Source of the DNA: Paenibacillus helianthi
GTDB taxonomy: Bacteria > Bacillota > Bacilli > Paenibacillales > Paenibacillaceae
DNA: 64,000 nucleotides
Direction: 5' to 3'
NCBI RefSeq assembly: GCF_001909055.1
Contig: NZ_LVWI01000037.1
Coordinates: 62,001-126,000 of the forward strand
Of this stretch, positions 1 through 7,194 are shown piece after piece. How positions within the stretch are numbered: position 1 is the first letter of the stretch; each line of letters opens with the position of its first letter. The position numbers were made by a program, and so were the translations under genes. Below the pieces are notes generated by a model, which was not told the origin of the DNA, made no database searches, and saw only the letters and a program-made list of their open reading frames with translations.

Positions 1-497
1 TTGTAGATCGAGACAGCACGGGTTTGCATGTTTTTCAGGTAATAGTCCCGAATCTTGGCAACGTGACCGCTATAAGGCTTAACCCCCGGGACGAAGAGAT
101 AACGGGAGCGTTCAAGGTATCCCCACTTGCCGTCAGGAGAAACCGTGTAGGGGGTTTTGCGGATAATGGTTTCTTTTTTTACATCATATACATAGCTTTG
201 CTCCGGATCATCATAACCCGACAACCTTAGCAGCCCGCTGCCATCCTGAACAAAGGAATGGAAAGGCTCCTGCCATTTGGCATAGCTCCCATCCGCCTGT
301 CTGGCAATAACTGCAGCATCAAAATGATCGCCATTTAACTGGCTGACAGAATACAGCTCGATTCCCTTCACTTCATCCTGATAAGTCTCATATACTTGGA
401 CCTTGTCGGCAGCGTGAGCTGTAAGCGGAAGTGTTAGAGCTATCAGTACAGAAGCCGTCATTCCCAGGCGAATTGTTGTTTTTAGAGCTTGATTCAT
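1..497 (-). CDS. secreted protein of unknown function (C-terminus outside window)
   Basis: An open reading frame starts at the ATG at 497-495, with a GGGAGGG-type ribosome site just upstream, and runs off the window edge after about 165 codons without a stop. The first 29 residues are a classical signal peptide: a basic start, a hydrophobic core rich in Ala, Leu and Thr, and a likely cut after A-H-A. The rest is soluble, rich in Tyr, Asp and Gly, with a stretch reading SPDGKWGYLERSRYLF that resembles strands of a beta-propeller or WD40-like repeat. That resemblance is only an impression. I do not recognise the family. It is divergent from the histidine kinase gene at 656. Confidence 0.75.
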   Translation of the reverse strand, partial: MNQALKTTIRLGMTASVLIALTLPLTAHAADKVQVYETYQDEVKGIELYSVSQLNGDHFDAAVIARQADGSYAKWQEPFHSFVQDGSGLLRLSGYDDPEQSYVYDVKKETIIRKTPYTVSPDGKWGYLERSRYLFVPGVKPYSGHVAKIRDYYLKNMQTRAVSIY

Positions 498-601
498 TGC
501 GGTCACCCTCCCCTTTTGTTAATAACTGTTAATATAGACTGCATTCATTGCCGGAAAGTTTCGCTAAGGTTGTGAACACAAGTGTATTCCAGTGATTACC
601 T

Positions 602-629
602 TTGCGTCCCTGAATAAACTTTGTACAAT
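602..629 (+). promoter_or_regulatory. candidate sigma-A promoter of the yesMN-like operon
   Basis: TTGCGT at 602-607 and TACAAT at 624-629 are separated by 16 bases, just upstream of the kinase start at 656. The -35 box matches the consensus at four of six positions, so this is a moderate candidate. Confidence 0.35.
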
Positions 630-655
630 AAGAGCTATCGACTCAGGTACGGGAT

Positions 656-2428
656 GTGAAACCGATGTACAGATATAACTTGTTCAGCAAAATCGTAGGG
701 ATTATGGTCATTATGCTCATCCCGATCACCCTTCTATATTTCTTCTCTAACAAAACGACCACCGATGTGCTGCGCAGTGAGCTGAACACCTCGAATAATA
801 CCCAGCTCCGCTTTTTTCAGAATCAGGTAGAGTCCCAGATGGAGCTGCTGTCCTCCTGGCCGATCCTGCTCATTCACGATCCGGATATTTTGACGCTGAA
901 GGATATGGCACCGGAACAAGAAAACTTGAATCTGAAGGCGATTCAGCTTGTTAAGCGCATACAGACCAAAATCAGCATTCAGGAAAGCTCCTCCAATTGG
1001 AACAGCAAGCTGTCGCTTTATTCCCCTGCGGTCCGCCGGATGGTGACGGAGAATGATGCGCTGCCGTATAGTGACGACGAGCTCAGGAATGAGGTTAAAA
1101 CCGGCTGGCAGGTGAATACCATCAAGGATCAGGGCGAAGAGCGCTTCCTGTTCTCCTGGTTTTCCTACACACCCTCTATGCCGCAGTTCTCTCCCGGAAG
1201 GGCAGAGACCATTATGAAAGTGGAGTTCGACAGCCGGAATATTGAGGATATGCTGGATCAATTCAAGAGCGATGGCCGAAGAGACCCGTTCTATTATAAA
1301 CAGGGTACAGGGCTGATATATAACCGCAGTGCCGACCGGGCTCTGGTGGAGCAGCTGGTGAAGCAGCTGGAACCAAAAGAGCTGACCGGAAGCGGGAACC
1401 GGACACTGGAGATTGGGCAGAAATCCTACAGTGTTAATATTGTCTATTCCTCCAAGATGGGATGGACCCTTATCGACTATATGCCACTGTCTGAAATTCT
1501 GCAGCCCATCCATACCTCCAACCGGCTGTTTTATTTCTCAGTCAGCGCCTTGCTGCTAATGAGCTGTCTTACTGCCTATTTATTGTACGTACAGGTGCAA
1601 GTGCCCGTCAGACAACTGGTAGGCGGATTTCAAAAGCTCAAACAGGGGGATTATTCGGTCCGTATGGGGATCAAGGGCAGAAACGAGTTCAGCTTCCTCT
1701 CGATCCGGTTCAACAGTATGGTGGAGCAGATGCAGGAACTGATTGAAAAGGTGCTGATGGAAAAGATCCATGTGCGAGAGGCTAGGCTGAAGCAGCTGCA
1801 GTCACAGATCAATCCCCATTTTTTCTACAATTGTTTCTCTTTTATTACAAGCATGGCCAAGCTGGACAATATGAAAGCAGTGGTGGGGATGTCCCATCAT
1901 TTGTCCCGTTATTACAGGTACACCACCCGGCAGGAGCGGGAGATGGTCCCGCTTCCCGAAGAGGTGGAGTTCGTGACGCATTACCTGGAGATTCAGAACA
2001 TGAGAACGGGCCGCCTGAAGTACATCATCCATATTCCACCGCAAATGCGCAGAGTGGACATCCCTCCGCTTATGCTTCAGCCCTTGGTGGAGAATGCGGT
2101 GCTGCATGGCATAGAGCCTGTGGCACGGGCAGGGCAGGTCCGGATTACAGGCACCTGCGAGGGCAGAAAGATGATGTTGTCCGTTGAGGATGACGGGCAA
2201 GGCATGACCCCGGAAGAGATCGCTTTGCTGGAGGAGAGGCTGGGCCGGGCAATGGATGAAGAGATGGGCTGCGGGCTCTGGAATGTTCATCAACGGATGC
2301 GTCTGCGCTTTGGTGAAGAGGCGGGCATTGCCTTCGCACCATCACCGCTGGGAGGTCTGCAGGCCACGCTGTACTGGCTGCTGCCCGCAGATCCTTCCGA
2401 GAAGGCACTTAGGGAGGGACAAGAATGA
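656..2428 (+). CDS. YesM-type sensor histidine kinase
   Basis: A 590-residue membrane histidine kinase of the YesM/LytS class. It has one transmembrane helix near residues 12-30, a large extracytoplasmic sensor region, a second helix near 290-312 and a HAMP linker to about 365. The phospho-acceptor block is QINPHFFYN with His388, and the ATPase domain has an N-box PLVENAVLHG near 475 and glycine-rich boxes DDGQGM and GCGLWN. Kinases of this family usually sense extracellular sugars or peptides, often together with a binding protein. The start is a GTG with a weak AGGT site; ATG 665 is an alternative. It overlaps the response regulator gene by four bases, so the two are translationally coupled. 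The ligand is unknown. Confidence 0.93.
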   Translation: MKPMYRYNLFSKIVGIMVIMLIPITLLYFFSNKTTTDVLRSELNTSNNTQLRFFQNQVESQMELLSSWPILLIHDPDILTLKDMAPEQENLNLKAIQLVKRIQTKISIQESSSNWNSKLSLYSPAVRRMVTENDALPYSDDELRNEVKTGWQVNTIKDQGEERFLFSWFSYTPSMPQFSPGRAETIMKVEFDSRNIEDMLDQFKSDGRRDPFYYKQGTGLIYNRSADRALVEQLVKQLEPKELTGSGNRTLEIGQKSYSVNIVYSSKMGWTLIDYMPLSEILQPIHTSNRLFYFSVSALLLMSCLTAYLLYVQVQVPVRQLVGGFQKLKQGDYSVRMGIKGRNEFSFLSIRFNSMVEQMQELIEKVLMEKIHVREARLKQLQSQINPHFFYNCFSFITSMAKLDNMKAVVGMSHHLSRYYRYTTRQEREMVPLPEEVEFVTHYLEIQNMRTGRLKYIIHIPPQMRRVDIPPLMLQPLVENAVLHGIEPVARAGQVRITGTCEGRKMMLSVEDDGQGMTPEEIALLEERLGRAMDEEMGCGLWNVHQRMRLRFGEEAGIAFAPSPLGGLQATLYWLLPADPSEKALREGQE

Positions 2429-4065
2429 TTGAACTGCTGCTGGTGGATGATGAAACCTATGTAACCGAAAGTCTGGCCCGAACCATCCCCTGGGAGGTGC
2501 TTGGGGTGCGGGAGGTATACCAGGCCGCTTCTGCAACGGAAGCGCTGGAGATTCTGGAGCGGCAATCGATTGATATTATCGTTACGGATATTTCCATGCC
2601 CGGGATGAACGGGCTGCAGCTGATAGAGGCGGCAACCGCCCGCTGGCCGAATCTCCGCTGTATTCTCCTTACGGGGTATTCCGACTTTGGCTATGCCAAG
2701 AAAGCGATCCAGCTTCAAGCCATCGACTATATCCTAAAGCCGGTAAGCGAAGAGGAATTCATGTTGAGTGTCTCTACTGCCATAGAGTCTTTGAAGGATG
2801 AATGGGAAGCCCATGATAAGTATCATCAGCTGCTGTATACCCGGAAAGGGGATTTCAGTGTGCTCCGCGGCAAGCTGATGCACGATCTGCTGCTTGGGAA
2901 ACAAATGTCTGAACGGGCGCTTGCCCAGAAGCTGGGGGCCTATGAAATCGGTTTTGAGCCCGGGGCCGAGGCTGTGCTGCTGCTCATCCAGCTTGGAAGG
3001 CATTACTTGACGATGGACCCTAGTTCCATCTCTCTCATGGAATATGCCATCGGCAACATTGCCGAAGAGCTCTTTCACAGCCGTTTCTGTGTGTGGTTCT
3101 GCAAAGCCCCTCATGATTGCCTGGTGCTCCTCGTGGAACCGAATGATGAAACTAGGCGCGAGCTTGTATTGACAGGCAATCACGAAGCCAAACGTCATGA
3201 ATGGTTACAAGAGGCAATTATGCGTTTTCAGAGAGCGGTCAGCAACTATCTGAAGGGGGAGATCTCACTGACCGTTACAGAATGGTTTGTCTTTCCGGAT
3301 GGAATGACGGCCGCATACCGCAGCGGACTCGGGTCCATGGTGTTGGCTTCGCCTGTGGATTCCGGTTCAGTAGTGTTTCTCAAGGATCGGCATGCACCGG
3401 AGCCGCTGGCTTTCAAACCGCTGGACAGCCTATACCGGCCGCCCACCCTGATTCATTTGCTGGAATCGAAGCAATGGGAAGCTGTCCGCAGCAAGCTTGA
3501 GGATGTGTTTCGCGACATGGAGCACACCTCTTTTTCCAGAGAACATTTGTATGAGGTATTCCTGTCCATCACCAGTGCATTTATGTACATTGCCCACAAA
3601 AGCGGCCAGTTCATGCATCAGATTGACGAGCTTGTCCTGGACCCGCTGCTGGCACAGGATCTTAGTTCCTCCAGCGGGAGGCTTCAGGGATGGGCGTTTG
3701 AGCTGCTGGATAGACTTCAGGCAGAACTCTCCGAGAGCGATCAATACACGAAAAGCTATATCATCAAACAGGTGCATGCACTGGTCGGAAGTCCGTCGGG
3801 CCATGAATTGTCCGTGAAGACGATAGCCGACCAAGTCTATCTCCATCCGGTATATCTGTCCAAAATCTATAAAGCTGAGACGGGAGAAGCACTCGGGGAT
3901 TATATCATCCGCATGCGTATGGAACGTGCTCTGTATCTGCTGAAGCATACGAACAAGAAAGTCTATGAGATTACGACGGAACTGGGCTACCAGAACCCGC
4001 AGTATTTCAGCAAAATGTTCAAAAAGCACTACAGGATGACCCCAAATGAATTTCGAGAAGGATAG
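2425..4065 (+). CDS. YesN-type response regulator, receiver plus AraC HTH
   Basis: 546 residues. The receiver domain occupies residues 1-120 with acidic pocket D8/D9, phospho-acceptor Asp55 in VTDISMPGMNG and the conserved Lys in YILKPV near 105. A long middle region of unassigned fold (about 130-430) precedes a C-terminal AraC-type double helix-turn-helix (about 440-545) ending in the typical YFSKMFKKHYRMTPNEFR. This is the standard partner of a YesM kinase and should activate nearby sugar uptake or hydrolase genes when phosphorylated. ATG 2425 overlaps the kinase stop (ATGA) and has AGGGAGGG upstream. The binding-protein gene begins 31 bases after its stop. Confidence 0.93.
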   Translation: MIELLLVDDETYVTESLARTIPWEVLGVREVYQAASATEALEILERQSIDIIVTDISMPGMNGLQLIEAATARWPNLRCILLTGYSDFGYAKKAIQLQAIDYILKPVSEEEFMLSVSTAIESLKDEWEAHDKYHQLLYTRKGDFSVLRGKLMHDLLLGKQMSERALAQKLGAYEIGFEPGAEAVLLLIQLGRHYLTMDPSSISLMEYAIGNIAEELFHSRFCVWFCKAPHDCLVLLVEPNDETRRELVLTGNHEAKRHEWLQEAIMRFQRAVSNYLKGEISLTVTEWFVFPDGMTAAYRSGLGSMVLASPVDSGSVVFLKDRHAPEPLAFKPLDSLYRPPTLIHLLESKQWEAVRSKLEDVFRDMEHTSFSREHLYEVFLSITSAFMYIAHKSGQFMHQIDELVLDPLLAQDLSSSSGRLQGWAFELLDRLQAELSESDQYTKSYIIKQVHALVGSPSGHELSVKTIADQVYLHPVYLSKIYKAETGEALGDYIIRMRMERALYLLKHTNKKVYEITTELGYQNPQYFSKMFKKHYRMTPNEFREG

Positions 4066-4096
4066 AGAAGAACGGTTTAATCAAGAGAGGGGGATA

Positions 4097-5833
4097 ATGA
4101 TGGGTTCGGACAGAAAAATCAGGTTGCTGGTACTGTTCCTGAGTGTCATGCTGGCGGTCAGTCTGGCAGGCTGTAAGGACAAGGGTGCCGGGGTTATCCC
4201 GCCGAATCCCAATTCAGACGTTATCTCCCCTGCGGTGGTTGCTAACAACAATGCCTACAAGGACAAGTATAACCCTGAAGTTACGGTCACTACTGCATGG
4301 GGTGTTGACCCGGAGCTGAAATTTAAGAACGGTGAATCCATTGAGCAAAATGTAGCCACACGCTGGGCCAAGGAGATGTTCGGCATTAAGATCCAAACCC
4401 TCTGGTCCATCACCGACACCAATGGCGCATTCGGGACCAAGCTGCGTCTTGCGTTGTCGTCAGGCCAGGAAATGCCCGATATTGTGACCATCGGTACAGC
4501 AGACACCGCGATTGCCCAGGATCTGATTGATTCCGGGCTGTATGCCGAAGTAGGAGAACTCTTCGATGCCTATGCCTCATCTACCTGGAAGGAAGCGATG
4601 GCCCAGGACCCGGACGTGTGGAATCCCTACAGCCGCGGAGACCGGAAAATGGGTCTGCCTGTTCTTGATTATGCATATAATCATGACTATATTTTGTGGT
4701 ACCGCCAGGATTGGCTGGATAAACTGCATCTGCAGGTGCCCACCACCATGGAAGAGCTTGAGAAGGTCATGGAGGCCTTCAAAGCGCACAATCCGGACGG
4801 CCTGGCGCCCGATCAGGTTATTCCGCTAAGTATCGGCTTCAAATCGACGATGAGTACATGGATGGGGGACCCTTCCTGGATCTTCGGTGCTTATGGCGCT
4901 CTTCCAGATCAGTGGAACACCGGACCGGACGGCAAGCTGGAGTTCGGCTCTGTGAACCCTGCGATCGCGCAGGGGCTTGCGAAGCTGAGAGAATGGCACA
5001 GCAAGGGCTACATTCCTCAGGAGGCAGCGCTCTGGGATGAGAACAAGACTGCGGAGCCTGCTGTTGCCGGCATAGCGGGAATTATTCCCGGTCCTTACTG
5101 GATGAGCGGCTGGCCTTTGAAGGATACATTGCAGAATGTTCCGGGTGCAGTTTGGACACCGGGTGTCATTCCCGCCGGACCGGATGGAACCGTTATGCGC
5201 CATGGTACACCGTTCTCCAATGGGGTTACATTGATCAGCAAAGCCATGAAGCACCCGGAAGCCTTTTTTACCTACGAGAATTATCTGTTCGACAACTTTG
5301 CGGCCCCGCAAACGGGGAGCGGCCTGGAGAATGGGCTGTTCGCAGGTTACGACTATGAGCTGAGCGCCAGCGGCAAGATGCTGCCCAGTGACAAAATTTC
5401 CGGCGGCTACGTGAATAGCATCCGTTATCTGCTGGTCCGCGACGGAGCTCGTATCCCTTACGCCCAGCTTCAGGCGATGCTCAATCTTGCGGATGGCAAG
5501 GAGCCGTCTACCCGGCTGGAGAAGGATATCGCGGTGAATTATGGTAAAAGTACTCCGGCAGCGGCCAAATTGCTTTTACAGCAGAAGGACAAATCCCACA
5601 AAGACATGTTCACCGGACCCGCAACGGAAACCATGAAATCGAGGCTCGACTATCTGAACAACCTGGAGAATGAGGTGTTTAGTGCGATCATATACGGGGA
5701 ACAGCCGCTGGCCGCTTTCGATGATTTTGTGGCGTCATGGAGAGCGGGCGGCGGTGAGCAGATTACCCGTGAAGTGAATGAATGGTACGATACTGTAAAG
5801 TCTAAAGAAAATGAGGCTGGTACTGTTCACTGA
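4097..5833 (+). CDS. ABC-type solute-binding lipoprotein, family 1 (YtcQ/LplA-like)
   Basis: A lipoprotein of about 578 residues. The signal sequence has a basic start, a hydrophobic stretch and a lipobox LAGC, so it should be anchored on the outer face of the membrane. Size and composition fit the large substrate-binding proteins that feed LplB/LplC-type importers of oligosaccharides. I chose ATG 4097 because GAGAGGGGG lies just before it; the frame is open further upstream to 4046, but that would put 17 charged residues before the signal peptide and overlap yesN. No permease or ATPase follows, so it may serve a transporter elsewhere or act as an accessory sensor for the upstream kinase. Both are inference. 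Confidence 0.9.
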   Translation: MMGSDRKIRLLVLFLSVMLAVSLAGCKDKGAGVIPPNPNSDVISPAVVANNNAYKDKYNPEVTVTTAWGVDPELKFKNGESIEQNVATRWAKEMFGIKIQTLWSITDTNGAFGTKLRLALSSGQEMPDIVTIGTADTAIAQDLIDSGLYAEVGELFDAYASSTWKEAMAQDPDVWNPYSRGDRKMGLPVLDYAYNHDYILWYRQDWLDKLHLQVPTTMEELEKVMEAFKAHNPDGLAPDQVIPLSIGFKSTMSTWMGDPSWIFGAYGALPDQWNTGPDGKLEFGSVNPAIAQGLAKLREWHSKGYIPQEAALWDENKTAEPAVAGIAGIIPGPYWMSGWPLKDTLQNVPGAVWTPGVIPAGPDGTVMRHGTPFSNGVTLISKAMKHPEAFFTYENYLFDNFAAPQTGSGLENGLFAGYDYELSASGKMLPSDKISGGYVNSIRYLLVRDGARIPYAQLQAMLNLADGKEPSTRLEKDIAVNYGKSTPAAAKLLLQQKDKSHKDMFTGPATETMKSRLDYLNNLENEVFSAIIYGEQPLAAFDDFVASWRAGGGEQITREVNEWYDTVKSKENEAGTVH

Positions 5834-5883
5834 AGCTAAGCAAGGGGCTGTTCCATATCCAGCTTCTTTCCCAATAAACCTAT

Positions 5884-5928
5884 AACGGCTGTACTGTCCT
5901 GTGAGGGGCGGCGCAGCCGTTTCTATTT
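5884..5928 (+). terminator. probable terminator after the binding-protein gene
   Basis: AACGGCTG at 5884-5891 pairs with CAGCCGTT at 5914-5921, followed by a T-rich TTCTATTT. The loop is long (22 bases). The 3' side, AGCCGTTTCTATTTG, resembles AGCCGTTTCTACTTG at 34367-34380. Confidence 0.45.
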
Positions 5929-6009
5929 GTAATGGAAGTATGAAGCAGGGAGTGAGTGATTGTGTCCCCCCGCTTACGATGAAGTCAAACCATTGTTTTG
6001 TACAGTCCA

Positions 6010-6040
6010 AGAGTAAAAATAAACCTTTTCTCCCATACTA
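6010..6040 (+). promoter_or_regulatory. candidate forespore (sigma-G/sigma-F type) promoter of spoVA
   Basis: CATACTA at 6034-6040 is an exact match to the sigma-G -10 consensus. AGAGTA at 6010-6015 matches four of six bases of the TGAATA-type -35, with an 18-base spacer. spoVA genes are known sigma-G targets in B. subtilis, and the position (56 bases before the spoVAA start) is right. Confidence 0.55.
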
Positions 6041-6095
6041 CCGTTATTCTTGCTCGTTGCCGCTTCACATCAGATCCTTCAGGAGGTGTCCGTCC

Positions 6096-6752
6096 ATGAC
6101 TGCCCATCCGGCTCCTGCAATTTACATACAGCTCAAAAACCGGGTGACGGTACCCCAAGGCAAAGGTGTTCTGCTGCGGGATGTGGCTTATTTGATAACC
6201 GATCCGGAGTGGAGAGAGCCGCTGTATTCACTCCTGCTGCTGGACCCTGCCCAAAGTGACGGTAATCTGATCCTGATTGACCTGCTGACGGTCATTCCAA
6301 AGATTCAGGACCTTTTGCCGGGAGCAGATATTCAGCCGATTGGCGAAGGGCGGACCCTGGTGCAGATTGAAGGGCCTGTGGAGTCGCGGAAACCCTCCAT
6401 TGCCTTGTTTATCCTGGTCTGGCTGCTGCTGTTCTTCGGCTCGGCGCTTACGATTATGAATTTCCATGCTGATGTCAGCATGCTGGAGGTGCAGGTCAGG
6501 ATTGTTGAGATGCTGACGGGCCACAGGGATGAACATCCGTATGTGTTTCAGATTGCCTATTCGCTCGGCATCGGGTTTGGCATGGTGATTTTCTTCAATC
6601 ATCTCTTTAAGAAAAAGTGGAACGAGGAGCCGACGCCGCTTGAAGTGGAGATGTTCCTCTACCAGAAAAATATCGACCATTATGTAGTCAACGAAGAGTA
6701 CAGCAAACTAAAACGCCGTGGAGATGAAGCCTCCGGGCATTCGGAGGAATGA
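6096..6752 (+). CDS. spoVAA: stage V sporulation protein AA
   Basis: 218 residues. The N-terminal half is soluble (about 1-100, strand-rich), followed by two membrane helices near 103-123 and 150-170 and a charged tail. This is the known layout of SpoVAA, a forespore inner-membrane protein of the apparatus that moves dipicolinic acid into the spore. I chose ATG 6096 because AGGAGGTG stands eight bases before it; the open frame reaches back to 5901 without a better site. It overlaps the spoVAB frame and is followed by spoVAB and spoVAF, matching the ends of the B. subtilis spoVA operon. Confidence 0.9.
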   Translation: MTAHPAPAIYIQLKNRVTVPQGKGVLLRDVAYLITDPEWREPLYSLLLLDPAQSDGNLILIDLLTVIPKIQDLLPGADIQPIGEGRTLVQIEGPVESRKPSIALFILVWLLLFFGSALTIMNFHADVSMLEVQVRIVEMLTGHRDEHPYVFQIAYSLGIGFGMVIFFNHLFKKKWNEEPTPLEVEMFLYQKNIDHYVVNEEYSKLKRRGDEASGHSEE

Positions 6753-6754
6753 AC

Positions 6755-7180
6755 ATGACCGCACAGCTGACGCTGGCGCTGAATCTGCTGCTTGGCATTG
6801 CCGGAGGCATTGCGGTAGGCGGCGGGGTAATCGCTCTTTTCATCGTACTGGATATGGTACCCCGGCTGGCTCAGCTGACCTCCTCCTACGATAAAGTGCA
6901 TTGGTATGAAGGGGCTATGGTGGGAGGCTCGCTGCTTGGCACCATGTCAGATTTCTGGAATTGGCGGATTACCGCCGGGCCTTTGGTAGAGCTTGCAGTA
7001 GGTCTGTTTGACGGGGTATTTGTCGGTATGCTGGCTGCGGCCCTGACCGAGGTACTGAATGTGCTGCCTATACTGGCCAAGCGTCTGCATATGACTCACC
7101 TGCTCTTCGGGCTGCTCATGGCAATGGTCTGCGGCAAGGTTGCGGGCTCTTTGTTCGATTGGTTTGTGTACCGACAGTAA
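6755..7180 (+). CDS. spoVAB: stage V sporulation protein AB
   Basis: 141 residues, nearly all hydrophobic, with four or so membrane helices. The segment ALTEVLNVLPILAKR is a near-perfect match to what I know of B. subtilis SpoVAB, so the assignment is secure. It sits in the spore inner membrane with SpoVAA. ATG 6749 overlaps the spoVAA stop, but GGAGGA at 6743-6748 would then abut the start; ATG 6755 gives a normal six-base spacing and is preferred. The gene is followed 14 bases later by the spoVAF start. Confidence 0.92.
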   Translation: MTAQLTLALNLLLGIAGGIAVGGGVIALFIVLDMVPRLAQLTSSYDKVHWYEGAMVGGSLLGTMSDFWNWRITAGPLVELAVGLFDGVFVGMLAAALTEVLNVLPILAKRLHMTHLLFGLLMAMVCGKVAGSLFDWFVYRQ

Positions 7181-7194
7181 AAGGAGGTTATGGT

